Shown here: one piece after another, positions 1 through 7,254 of the stretch
Layout: each line of letters begins with the position of its first letter
How positions within the stretch are numbered: position 1 is the stretch's first letter
Source of the DNA: Aquificota bacterium
GTDB taxonomy: Bacteria > Thermosulfidibacterota > Thermosulfidibacteria > Thermosulfidibacterales > Thermosulfidibacteraceae
Assembly (NCBI GenBank): GCA_015494645.1
Contig: WGAU01000100.1
Location: forward strand, 1 to 16,402
Direction of reading: 5' to 3'
DNA: 16,402 nt
Position numbers and translations under genes: made by a program
The notes under the pieces: model-generated
Databases searched by the model: none
The model's input: only the letters and a program-made list of their open reading frames with translations
What the model was told of the DNA's origin: nothing

Positions 1-1575
1 TTCCGGAGGAACCTCCTTCAGCACCCAGTCAAACCTGCTAACAAAATTCTGCCCATGAAGCTCCTTCTGAGAAACATTAACCGCTACCCTCCAATTAAGA
101 CCTTTATCCCTCCACCTTTTCATCTGATCTACCACCATCTCCAAAACCACATCGCCTATGGGCAAAATCAGACCCACCTCTTCGGCCAAGGGGATAAAAT
201 CATCTGGAGAGATTATCCCCCTTTCAGGATGGTTCCACCTCAAAAGGGCCTCTGCTGCAACAACTTTGCTCCCATACGCCGAAAAAATGGGCTGAAAGTA
301 AAGGACAAACTCCCTCTTCTGAAGCGCCCTCACAAGCTCGTTCTGTAGCACCTGCTTCTTCTTTATTAAACCCTCCACATCCTGAGAATAAAATCTGAGA
401 TGCTCCCGCTTCTCCTTGGCAAAGGTCATGGCTAAATGGGCCTTCCTAATAAGCTCCTCAGGTTCTTCAGTGTCTATGGGAAAGATGGCCACTCCAATCC
501 ACACATCCACATAAATAGACAAACCGCTCACGTTGTAATAGCCCTTCAACTTCTTAACGATTCTTTCTACCACTCTCTCCACTTGATAGGGACTGGCCAA
601 ATCCACAAGGGCCACCACAAACTCATCGGACCATAGCCTACCCACAATGTCCGAGACTCTAAGCATTCCGATGAGCCTGTTGCCAAATTCTCTTAAAAGG
701 CTATCTCCAACGGAGCTACCGTAAAGATCGCATATTCTGCGCATATTGCGAACATCCACCACCATTACCGCCACGCACCTACCCGTTCTTTTGGCAATGG
801 CCATGGCTGTCTTTAGCTTTTCCTCAAAGAGCTTTCTGTTGGGAAGGCCGGTTACCTCATCGGTGTAGATGAGCTGGTAAAGTCTGTACTCCATCATCTT
901 TCTGTCGGTAACATCTATGCTGCCAAAAACCACTCCCCTGAAACCTTTAACAATCCCAGGTTTAATGTGGGAAAAACTCACCTCAAAGAACTTGTAAGAT
1001 CCATCAGCTATTCTCTTTTTGCACTCAATCACAATGTTCTGCTTCCTACCCTCAAGCACAGATTCAAAGGCCCTCTTCACATCTCCCCTATCGGCGGGAT
1101 GGATAAAATCAAAGAAGCTTTTCCCCTCCACATCGCATGGAGCGTAGCCAGAAACCTTTTTCACCGACGGACTGATGTAGGAAATTCTGCCTTTAGAATC
1201 TAAAATGCCCACAACTCCCGAAATATTGCTCAAGAGAAACTCATACTTCTGGTGCTCCTTTACTATCTCCTGCTCGGCAATCACCACATCGGATATATCC
1301 TTATAATGAAAGACAAAGGCAGTATCCCCTTTTATGGGAAAAAAATGGCCTAAAAGGTAGTTAACCTCCCCCTTCCAGGGAACGGATAACACACCCAAAA
1401 AGGACTTTCCTGTCTCTAAAGATGCAAAAACCTGAGAGAAAAAGGCATCTCCCAAGTACTTTGCAGGATGATCGCCAAATATATCCCTATGAGCCTTGTT
1501 CTGAAACAGAAGCTTTCCGTCAGCATCCAAAACAACCAACGGGTCAACTATGTTTTCAACTATCTCTTTCCACAT
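1..1575 (-). CDS. PAS-PAS-GGDEF-EAL c-di-GMP protein with degenerate GGDEF (3' end outside window)
   Basis: Open frame running off the left edge; 525 residues are visible. No membrane segment or signal peptide is seen, so it should be cytoplasmic. Order: a PAS-like domain (about 3-98), a second clear PAS/PAC domain (108-226, with GILDSKGRISYISPSVKKV), a GGDEF domain (236-395, starting at TDEVTGLPNRKLFEEKL) and an EAL domain from about 402, of which roughly the first half is present. The cyclase signature reads WSDEF at 315-319 instead of GGDEF, although the metal-ligand-type Asp274 remains, so cyclase activity is doubtful. The EAL motif is intact (EALLRWNHP, Glu442), which fits hydrolysis of c-di-GMP controlled by PAS-sensed signals. 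Last visible gene of the operon, following ispDF. Start: the ATG at 1575 has AAGGA eight bases upstream. An ATG at 1584, three codons earlier, is in frame but lacks a well-placed ribosome site. Ligand of the PAS domains unknown. Confidence 0.9.
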   Translation of the reverse strand, partial: MWKEIVENIVDPLVVLDADGKLLFQNKAHRDIFGDHPAKYLGDAFFSQVFASLETGKSFLGVLSVPWKGEVNYLLGHFFPIKGDTAFVFHYKDISDVVIAEQEIVKEHQKYEFLLSNISGVVGILDSKGRISYISPSVKKVSGYAPCDVEGKSFFDFIHPADRGDVKRAFESVLEGRKQNIVIECKKRIADGSYKFFEVSFSHIKPGIVKGFRGVVFGSIDVTDRKMMEYRLYQLIYTDEVTGLPNRKLFEEKLKTAMAIAKRTGRCVAVMVVDVRNMRRICDLYGSSVGDSLLREFGNRLIGMLRVSDIVGRLWSDEFVVALVDLASPYQVERVVERIVKKLKGYYNVSGLSIYVDVWIGVAIFPIDTEEPEELIRKAHLAMTFAKEKREHLRFYSQDVEGLIKKKQVLQNELVRALQKREFVLYFQPIFSAYGSKVVAAEALLRWNHPERGIISPDDFIPLAEEVGLILPIGDVVLEMVVDQMKRWRDKGLNWRVAVNVSQKELHGQNFVSRFDWVLKEVPPE

Positions 1576-1586
1576 AGACGCCATCC

Positions 1587-2717
1587 TTACACCAAAAGCA
1601 CCACCGCATAGGCCTCAATAGCTTCCAATCTTCCCACAGCATCCAGCCCTTCCTTAGTTTTGGCTTTAACGCTTACCCTGCTCTCTGCAATCCCCATACC
1701 TTTTGCAAGGTTTCTTCTTATATCCCTTTTGTAAGGAGAAAGCTTAGGCCTTTGTGCCACAACCGTTGCATCAACAAAGGCTATCTCAAGCCCCTTTTCC
1801 CTCAATGCTTCCACAGTTTTCCTCAAGAAAAGCATGCTGTTAGCACCCCTATACCTTTCATCGGTATCGGGGAACCACTCCCCTATGTCTCCCAATCCAG
1901 CGGCGCCCAAAAGGGCGTCCACCACCGCATGGATCAGAACATCCGCGTCGGAATGACCCGCAAGGGAAAAGCCACAATCAATCCTCACGCCTCCAAGAAC
2001 CACAGACTCACCCTCGCAGATCCTGTGGATGTCGTAGCCAAAGCCCACCCTTGGAGACGCCAAGCTCATCTCGGCAAACTCCCAGTCCTCCTTAGAAGTG
2101 ATCTTAAAATTACCTTTGTCTCCGTAAATCCATGCCACTTTGAACCCTGCCCTTTCAAGAAGAGAAGCATCGTCAGTAACCCCCGCCTTGTATTCCATGA
2201 GCGAATAAGCCTTCCTTAAAGTATCGGTAACAAACAACTGTGGAGTCTGCACAATTTTGAGCATATTCCTATCAACAGTCTTGAGTATGTAATTATCATA
2301 CACCTGCTTGACCGTGTCAACAATAGGAAGGGCCGGAACAACCCCATGAGCATCAGAAGACTTCAAAGCATCCCAAAGCCTGTTTAAAAGATCCGGCTTG
2401 ACAAAGGGCCTTACAGCATCGTGCACCGCCACAAAGGAGGAACGCACCAAAGAAAGACCCTTTTCAACGGTGATATACCGTTCCTCCCCTCCTGGGTAAA
2501 CCTTTGCCCCTTTCTTGGGTGCCCATTTTGACAGGATCTTTTCTGCAAGAGAAATATCCTCACGAGGAGCACCGAGATATATAGAGGAAACCAAAGGGTG
2601 GTTGTCAAAGACTTCAAGGGGATAGGCTGCTACAGGCCTACCTTTCAAGTCCATCCACTGCTTCTTGCCGCCGAACCGCCTGCCCCTACCTCCGGCAACA
2701 ACTATTACATCTATCAA
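1587..2717 (-). CDS. ispDF: Bifunctional IspD/IspF enzyme of the MEP isoprenoid pathway
   Basis: Fused 376-residue enzyme catalysing two non-consecutive cytosolic steps of the methylerythritol phosphate pathway. Residues 1-217 are IspD (2-C-methyl-D-erythritol 4-phosphate cytidylyltransferase), with the Gly-rich nucleotide loop VVAGGRGRRFGGKKQW, the HDAVRPF segment (family HDAARP), the VDTVK segment, QTPQLF and TDDASLLE. Residues 222-376 are IspF (2-C-methyl-D-erythritol 2,4-cyclodiphosphate synthase), with the zinc-ligand motif GYDIHR, LAGHSDADVLIHAVVDALLG, and the C-terminal KAKTKEGLDAVGRLEAIEAY. Length matches known fusions, which are common in Alphaproteobacteria and Campylobacterota. The start is TTG, overlapping the TGA stop of the upstream yacL-like gene (TTGA). 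It is chosen because the IspD fold begins within a few residues of it, and translational coupling is likely. Neighbouring carD, radA and yacL-like genes match a context seen for ispD/ispF in several phyla. Confidence 0.96.
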   Translation of the reverse strand: MIDVIVVAGGRGRRFGGKKQWMDLKGRPVAAYPLEVFDNHPLVSSIYLGAPREDISLAEKILSKWAPKKGAKVYPGGEERYITVEKGLSLVRSSFVAVHDAVRPFVKPDLLNRLWDALKSSDAHGVVPALPIVDTVKQVYDNYILKTVDRNMLKIVQTPQLFVTDTLRKAYSLMEYKAGVTDDASLLERAGFKVAWIYGDKGNFKITSKEDWEFAEMSLASPRVGFGYDIHRICEGESVVLGGVRIDCGFSLAGHSDADVLIHAVVDALLGAAGLGDIGEWFPDTDERYRGANSMLFLRKTVEALREKGLEIAFVDATVVAQRPKLSPYKRDIRRNLAKGMGIAESRVSVKAKTKEGLDAVGRLEAIEAYAVVLLV

Positions 2718-3751
2718 CCCTTAAACTTCTCCCTCCCGTGCCCGTGTTCGGGAGAGTCCTTGTGCTCCAGCACCTCCTCTACCCTTCCGAATATTATCCT
2801 ACCAGTGGGAGCCTGAAGAAGGCTGGTTACCAGTATCTTTACCCTCTTGCCTATGTAGGGACGCCCATCCTCCACCACCACCATGGTGCCATCGTCCATG
2901 TATCCAACGCCCTGATTATGCTCTTTGCCCCTCTTTATAACAAAGACCTCCAGATGCTCTCCCGGCAAAACCACAGGCCTAAGAGCCTTGGCAAGCTCGT
3001 TTATGTTCAGAACCTCCACCCCCTGCAACTTGGCCACCTGATTCAGGTTGTAATCGGTGGTTATGATTTTGGCCTTCATCCTTTTGGCCATGTGTATGAG
3101 CTTTTCATCAACCTCCTTTATGTTGGGAAAATCTATGTTATCTATTCTGACCTTAACGTAAGTGTTCTCCCTAAGCCTTTTTAAAACATCAAATCCCCTT
3201 CTGCCCCTGTTCCTCACCAAGGGATCGGTGGAATCTGCTATGTGCTGCAGCTCCTTCAAAACAAAGGTGGGAACTATGAGAGTGTACTCAAAAAATCCTG
3301 TCTCGCAAACATCGGCTATCCTGCCGTCAATAATAGCACTGGTGTCTAAGATCTTCACATTCCTTCCCCCTACCCTGAACGGAGAACGAGCGGGGGCAAA
3401 GAAAGCATCGGCTATTTTGGCTCCAACAAGCCCACCTAAATAACCAAACACAAAAGCCAAAAAAAGCCTGAACATAGACTCAATGGTCTGAGTGGGAAAG
3501 GAAACAGGCATAAAGGAATAGCTGTAGTACGAAAGGAGCACGCCGGAAAGTATTCCCACAGCGGTGCCGATGAGATCCCTTATTTTGAACTCAATGATCT
3601 TCTTTATGAGATAGATGATAAAAGCCGAACCCACAAAGCCCAACACGAGGCCCAGAACAAGACCATAGTTTCCCCCGTAGTACCTTCCAGCCAGTCCCCC
3701 AAAAACCACACCGCAAAGGACAATAGCACCCTGAATGAGGTTAACTCTCAC
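2714..3751 (-). CDS. yacL: YacL-type membrane protein with PIN and TRAM domains
   Basis: 345 residues. Four hydrophobic segments (about 5-22, 29-49, 60-80, 93-112) precede a PIN/PilT nuclease-like domain (131-245) and a TRAM RNA-binding-type domain (about 266-332, GEHLEVFVIKRGKEHNQGVG). The PIN domain keeps the acidic pattern expected for a metal-dependent nuclease: ILDTSAIIDGR (Asp136, Asp142) and the late ITTDYNLN aspartate. This is the architecture of the B. subtilis YacL family, whose members are predicted membrane-anchored nucleases; the substrate is not known from sequence. In B. subtilis yacL lies between radA-disA and ispD-ispF, and the same order (with carD in place of disA) is seen here, which supports the assignment. 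Start is GTG, overlapping the carD end by 11 bases, with GAAGG a few bases upstream. The stop overlaps the ispDF start. Confidence 0.92.
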   Translation of the reverse strand: MRVNLIQGAIVLCGVVFGGLAGRYYGGNYGLVLGLVLGFVGSAFIIYLIKKIIEFKIRDLIGTAVGILSGVLLSYYSYSFMPVSFPTQTIESMFRLFLAFVFGYLGGLVGAKIADAFFAPARSPFRVGGRNVKILDTSAIIDGRIADVCETGFFEYTLIVPTFVLKELQHIADSTDPLVRNRGRRGFDVLKRLRENTYVKVRIDNIDFPNIKEVDEKLIHMAKRMKAKIITTDYNLNQVAKLQGVEVLNINELAKALRPVVLPGEHLEVFVIKRGKEHNQGVGYMDDGTMVVVEDGRPYIGKRVKILVTSLLQAPTGRIIFGRVEEVLEHKDSPEHGHGREKFKG

Positions 3752-4268
3752 CTTCCTTCAGCTCCTCCTCAAAAAAGCTCTCCAAAAGCCTTTCAGCATC
3801 GCTCACGCTGATCCCTTTTGCCTCGGAAATCTCCGAAGCCAGAAACTGCTGGGCAGACTCAAGTATCTTCCTTTCCCCAAAGGACAGCTCCTTCTCCCTT
3901 CTCAAAAGCATCAAATCCCTGTAAACCTGCGCCACTACGTGGACATCACCACTTTTAACTTTCTCCAAGTAATTCCTGTGTTTCACCGTCCAGCTCACCT
4001 TCTTGCTCTCTTCTTCCTTGGCGGGACGCTCCTTCAGAACATTGAAAACCTTTTCCAAAACATCCTCGCCGATGACACGGCGCACCCCCATTCTCTCTGC
4101 TTTCTCCACTGGAACCCTTATCACAGCATCAGTCTCAAGGATGCGAATGGTCAAAAGCCTCCAGCTCTTTCCCTCAAGCTCCCACTCGTCTATGGACTCT
4201 ATAACCCCAACCCCATGGGCAGGATAAACCACCTTCTCCCCCACCTTGTAGATCGCTTTTTCAGCCAT
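3741..4268 (-). CDS. carD: CarD/CdnL-family transcriptional regulator
   Basis: 175 residues. Residues 5-65 form the CarD N-terminal Tudor-like RNA polymerase-interacting domain, beginning YKVGEKVVYPAHGVGVIESI. Residues 70-170 form the helical DNA-facing domain. This keeps a tryptophan (Trp93, in VSWTVKHRNYLEKVKSGD) at the place where CarD proteins use a Trp to wedge the promoter bubble, followed by the helices around VYRDLMLLRREKELSFGERK. Members bind the RNA polymerase beta subunit and stabilise open complexes, notably at rRNA promoters; that role is inferred here from family membership. The length is typical of stand-alone CarD/CdnL and there is no TRCF helicase part. The ATG overlaps the radA stop by one base (TAATG), and the end overlaps the yacL-like start by 11 bases, so it is translationally embedded in the operon. 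CarD genes lie next to ispD-ispF in mycobacteria too. Confidence 0.94.
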   Translation of the reverse strand: MAEKAIYKVGEKVVYPAHGVGVIESIDEWELEGKSWRLLTIRILETDAVIRVPVEKAERMGVRRVIGEDVLEKVFNVLKERPAKEEESKKVSWTVKHRNYLEKVKSGDVHVVAQVYRDLMLLRREKELSFGERKILESAQQFLASEISEAKGISVSDAERLLESFFEEELKEGES

Positions 4269-5626
4269 TAAAACAACACCTCCACCGCTTCTCTGAGCAT
4301 TCCCACAGATACCAGCTCAAGACCGAGCCGGCTCAACTCATCCTCGTTTATCTTACACTTAAACGAGGAGGGAATCAAAGCCCTGTTGATGCCCATTGAT
4401 GCAGCCTCTTTAAGCCGCAGAGTTGTATCCTTAGCCCATCTAACCTCTCCAGCCAACCCCACCTCTCCTATAACGATGGTGTTTTCTGGCACAGATTTAT
4501 TGACAAAGCTGGAGTAAATGGCCAGAACCACCGCCAGATCCACAGCCGTATCCCTGACGCTAAGTCCGCCAGGGATATTCACATAAACGTCCATACCTGA
4601 GAAACTCACTTCAAGGTGTTTTTCCATCACCGCCAGCAGGAAGAAAAGCCTTCTCACATCAAACATAGAAGCCACCCTTCTTGCCATCGCAGGGTGAACT
4701 GCAGGTGCCACTAAGGCCTGAACCTCCACCACAAAGGCTCTCGTGCCCTCAACAACGGAAGACAGCACCACCCCGGGTCTTCCAAATGTAGAATCCTGAA
4801 CAAAGTAAGCCGATGGATTCTCAACCTCCTTTAAACCAGTGCTCTCCATCTCAAAAAGAACCACATTGTCGGTTGGACCAAACCTGTTCTTCACGCACTT
4901 TAGAACTCTCAAAGGAGACCTTCTGTCCCCCTCCAAGTGCACCACCACATCAACTATATGCTCAAGAAGTTTGGGACCCGCTATTGCTCCTCCTTTAGTC
5001 ACATGTCCCACAAGAAACACCGTGGTGTTGTTTCTTTTGGCCCACTCAACCAGAGACTCTGCAACAGCCCTCACCTGCGAAACGCTTCCCGCCTGAGCTG
5101 AGATCTCGGAGCTGTATATGGTCTGCACAGAATCCACTATCAAAAGCTCAGGAGCCAAAGACTTCGCCGCTTCCAAAAGCTGCTCTAAACTCTGGGTGGC
5201 CAAAAACCATATATGCTCCACGGCACCTATCCTTCGTGCCCTGTCAGAAACCTGAAATCTGGTCTCCTCTCCACTCACATACAGAGTCCTCACAGGCTCT
5301 TCAAACATGGACGGCAGTTGTAAAAGAAACGTTGACTTGCCTATGCCCGGCTCACCAGATACAAGAAGCACCGATCCTTTGGCTATTCCACCTCCAAAAA
5401 AGCGACTTAGCTGAGAAGAGCGAAACCTATGCCTTATCACCTCCTCGGTGGTAACTTCCGCAAGCCTCACCACCTCAGGAGGGCTTAAGCTTCCCTTTGA
5501 ACGGCACTCTTCAGAAGATTCCTCTTTCTCCTCAAAGCTGCCCCAAAGACCACAGGATGGACAGCGCCCCAGCCACTTGAAAGACTCATAACCGCAGTGA
5601 GCACAGATATATCGGGCCCTGCCCAT
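4268..5626 (-). CDS. radA: DNA repair protein RadA
   Basis: 452 residues, the usual RadA/Sms length. Order: an N-terminal C4 zinc finger (Cys8, Cys11, Cys22, Cys25), a RecA-like ATPase with Walker A GEPGIGKST (91-99) and Walker B LLIVDS (161-166), the RadA-specific KNRFG motif (246-250), and a C-terminal Lon-protease-like domain (about 280-452, around NIPGGLSVRDTAVDLAVVLA) that is structural rather than proteolytic in this family. RadA drives branch migration and helicase-type unwinding during homologous recombination and repair in the cytoplasm. The ATG begins on the base after the stop codon of the upstream MCE gene, with only a weak ribosome site (AAG), so expression probably relies on translational coupling. 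Placement beside carD and the yacL-like gene resembles the radA neighbourhood in Firmicutes. Confidence 0.97.
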   Translation of the reverse strand: MGRARYICAHCGYESFKWLGRCPSCGLWGSFEEKEESSEECRSKGSLSPPEVVRLAEVTTEEVIRHRFRSSQLSRFFGGGIAKGSVLLVSGEPGIGKSTFLLQLPSMFEEPVRTLYVSGEETRFQVSDRARRIGAVEHIWFLATQSLEQLLEAAKSLAPELLIVDSVQTIYSSEISAQAGSVSQVRAVAESLVEWAKRNNTTVFLVGHVTKGGAIAGPKLLEHIVDVVVHLEGDRRSPLRVLKCVKNRFGPTDNVVLFEMESTGLKEVENPSAYFVQDSTFGRPGVVLSSVVEGTRAFVVEVQALVAPAVHPAMARRVASMFDVRRLFFLLAVMEKHLEVSFSGMDVYVNIPGGLSVRDTAVDLAVVLAIYSSFVNKSVPENTIVIGEVGLAGEVRWAKDTTLRLKEAASMGINRALIPSSFKCKINEDELSRLGLELVSVGMLREAVEVLF

Positions 5627-7162
5627 TTACTTCTTGATAGGCAGATCTCCTCCAAAGAGGAGGTATTTAAGATCCTCATCGGTAACCCTCATGCCGGCAC
5701 CAACAAAGAAGGAGGAAAACTTGGAATTGAACATGTCATCCCATCCAGTCTCTATGAAAAAGGGCTTCCACACCTTGTACTGTAAGGTCAACCTTGCCCG
5801 AGGCTCCCCATGATCACTGTACTCTCCAGAAAAGTCCCACACGTCAAAGGAAGCAACCAAGGTGTCATCCTGGAAAAACTTGTAGTCCAAACCTATACCT
5901 GCAGTTGAATCCTTCAAGCCTACCCTTAAGTCAAGATCGGGGAACAGGGCTATACCATACTGAGCGGTAAATTTAAGCTTTCTTTCGTACTTCACCCTGC
6001 GATACTCGTGCCGCACCCCATCCACATAGTAGTACTTCGTTTCCTCATCGTAGTCGCCTCTGGGATCTGAGGTAACACCGAGCACGTAGAATCTATCCTC
6101 CCTCGGTTGAATCCTGACGGTAAAGTATCCATAGGAATTGCTGGGCTCATCAGAGTAACTGTACTTATCATCAAGCTCCCTGAACATATAATCTCCCTTG
6201 AACTCCAAGGTCAGTGTGGTCCTCTTTATTCTGTCGGTTCCCTCCTTTAAAGTATCCAATGTTTCCTTAAGACTCTCATAAACATCATCCTTTTTTACAA
6301 GCTTGCCAATGGTGCCCTTGCCCTGAGCTATATCCGCCGTGATGACCTTTATGTTTCTGGAGGCTTCTTTAAGCTCAGCTATAGTTTTCTGAAGATTTGT
6401 TCTCGTCTGAGTATCCGCAAGGGTTTTTGAGATTTTTTCCAGATTATCCGCTATGGCAGGGAGCTTTTCGGAAAAGCGTTCAAGATTAGCAACAGTTGTG
6501 TGTATTCCCTTGCGATTCTCCTCAATCAACAGTCTCAGAGCCTCCGTAAGCCTCTGGGTGTTATCCACTATCTGATTGATCTTACCCTGATTATCTGCAG
6601 CAAGCTTAGCCAAATCAGCAGTAAGGCTCCTGAGATTGGCCAAAATTTCCTTTATGTTCCGCTCCCCCTCAGGGGTACCAATACTGTTTTTCAGGCTCGT
6701 GGTAACCGCCTTTAGATCCTTGGCTATATCGGAGAGCTGAGCTATCAGATAGTCAGCATCGGCAGGAGGCACTCCCTCACCCAAACTACCGCCTGAGGCC
6801 ACGTAGCCTTCTGCCGGGTTACCTCCTATAATCTCAATGTACTTTTCTCCCATAAGGCCCATGGTCCTGATTACTGCTGTGGCGTCTTTGGGAATCTTGA
6901 CCCCTTCCTTAATCCAGAGAACAACCTCCGCTTTGGTGCCCTTGAGGCGTATATCGTCAACCCAGCCCACATCCACACCGGCTATCTTAACCAGCGCCTT
7001 CTTCTCCAGCCCAGAAACGCTGTCAAAGTAAACGGTAATTCTATAACCCCTTTCCTTGCCAAGCCTTATGTTTCCAAAGGTAAGGGTAAGATAGGCAAGC
7101 ACCAAAAGTCCCACAAAAACAAACAATCCCACCTTGACCTCAGGTCTCAGCCCGCTTTCCAT
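5627..7162 (-). CDS. MlaD-family MCE protein with C-terminal beta-rich (barrel-like) domain
   Basis: 511 residues. A single N-terminal membrane anchor (about 9-29) is followed by one MCE/MlaD domain (38-115, including YFDSVSGLEKKALVKIAGVD and GEKYIEIIGG). Next comes a long helical, probably coiled-coil segment (140-310, ending in the MlaD-type GKGTIGKLVKKDDVYESL). The final part (315-511) is rich in alternating hydrophobic strands with aromatic residues. MCE proteins form periplasmic hexamers that carry phospholipids between inner and outer membranes. The last domain resembles an outer-membrane beta-barrel, so the protein might span from inner to outer membrane; this is inference from pattern only. 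No ABC ATPase or MlaE permease is in the window. The ATG at 7162 has a strong ribosome site, AAGGGGGAG, ending three bases upstream and lying inside a long inverted repeat that may hide it. First gene of the radA-carD-yacL-ispDF operon, though its role there is unclear. Confidence 0.88.
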   Translation of the reverse strand: MESGLRPEVKVGLFVFVGLLVLAYLTLTFGNIRLGKERGYRITVYFDSVSGLEKKALVKIAGVDVGWVDDIRLKGTKAEVVLWIKEGVKIPKDATAVIRTMGLMGEKYIEIIGGNPAEGYVASGGSLGEGVPPADADYLIAQLSDIAKDLKAVTTSLKNSIGTPEGERNIKEILANLRSLTADLAKLAADNQGKINQIVDNTQRLTEALRLLIEENRKGIHTTVANLERFSEKLPAIADNLEKISKTLADTQTRTNLQKTIAELKEASRNIKVITADIAQGKGTIGKLVKKDDVYESLKETLDTLKEGTDRIKRTTLTLEFKGDYMFRELDDKYSYSDEPSNSYGYFTVRIQPREDRFYVLGVTSDPRGDYDEETKYYYVDGVRHEYRRVKYERKLKFTAQYGIALFPDLDLRVGLKDSTAGIGLDYKFFQDDTLVASFDVWDFSGEYSDHGEPRARLTLQYKVWKPFFIETGWDDMFNSKFSSFFVGAGMRVTDEDLKYLLFGGDLPIKK

Positions 7163-7163
7163 A

Positions 7164-7245
7164 GGCTCCCCCTTCTACATCATATTTTCATTATTATCTC
7201 ATATTAAAGAAAATGGAAAGGGGGAGCCGAGACCTGAACTCCCCC
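7164..7245 (-). promoter_or_regulatory. Candidate RNA switch: three mutually complementary segments before the MCE gene
   Basis: Read on the minus strand, segment 1 is GGGGGAG (7245-7239), segment 2 is GGCTCCCCCTT (7228-7218) and segment 3 is AAGGGGGAGCC (7174-7164). Segments 1 and 2 pair over 7 bp to form a terminator stem. Segments 2 and 3 pair perfectly over 11 bp, and segment 3 contains the Shine-Dalgarno sequence of the MCE gene. The two structures exclude each other. A transcript that starts after segment 2 would carry a free ribosome site. This is seen by direct base matching; the regulatory meaning is inferred, and no ligand-binding aptamer is recognised. Confidence 0.5.
7220..7245 (-). 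terminator. Rho-independent terminator after the giant secreted-protein gene
   Basis: On the minus strand, GGGGGAG and CTCCCCC form a 7-bp GC-rich stem around a 12-base loop, followed immediately by a T-rich run (TTTCCATTTTCTTT). It starts about ten bases after the stop codon of the giant gene, the usual place for an intrinsic terminator. The loop is somewhat long. Leaky readthrough would feed the MCE-radA operon. Confidence 0.7.
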
Positions 7246-7254
7246 GGTTCAACT

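Noticed and set aside
1752..2219. Plus-strand open frame of 155 codons
   Set aside because: It lies antisense inside the well-supported ispDF gene, its translation is rich in Pro, His and Ser with no recognisable domain, and it has no ribosome site.
3735..4271. Plus-strand open frame of 178 codons
   Set aside because: It is antisense to nearly the whole of carD, whose family match is clear. The length reflects codon bias on the other strand.
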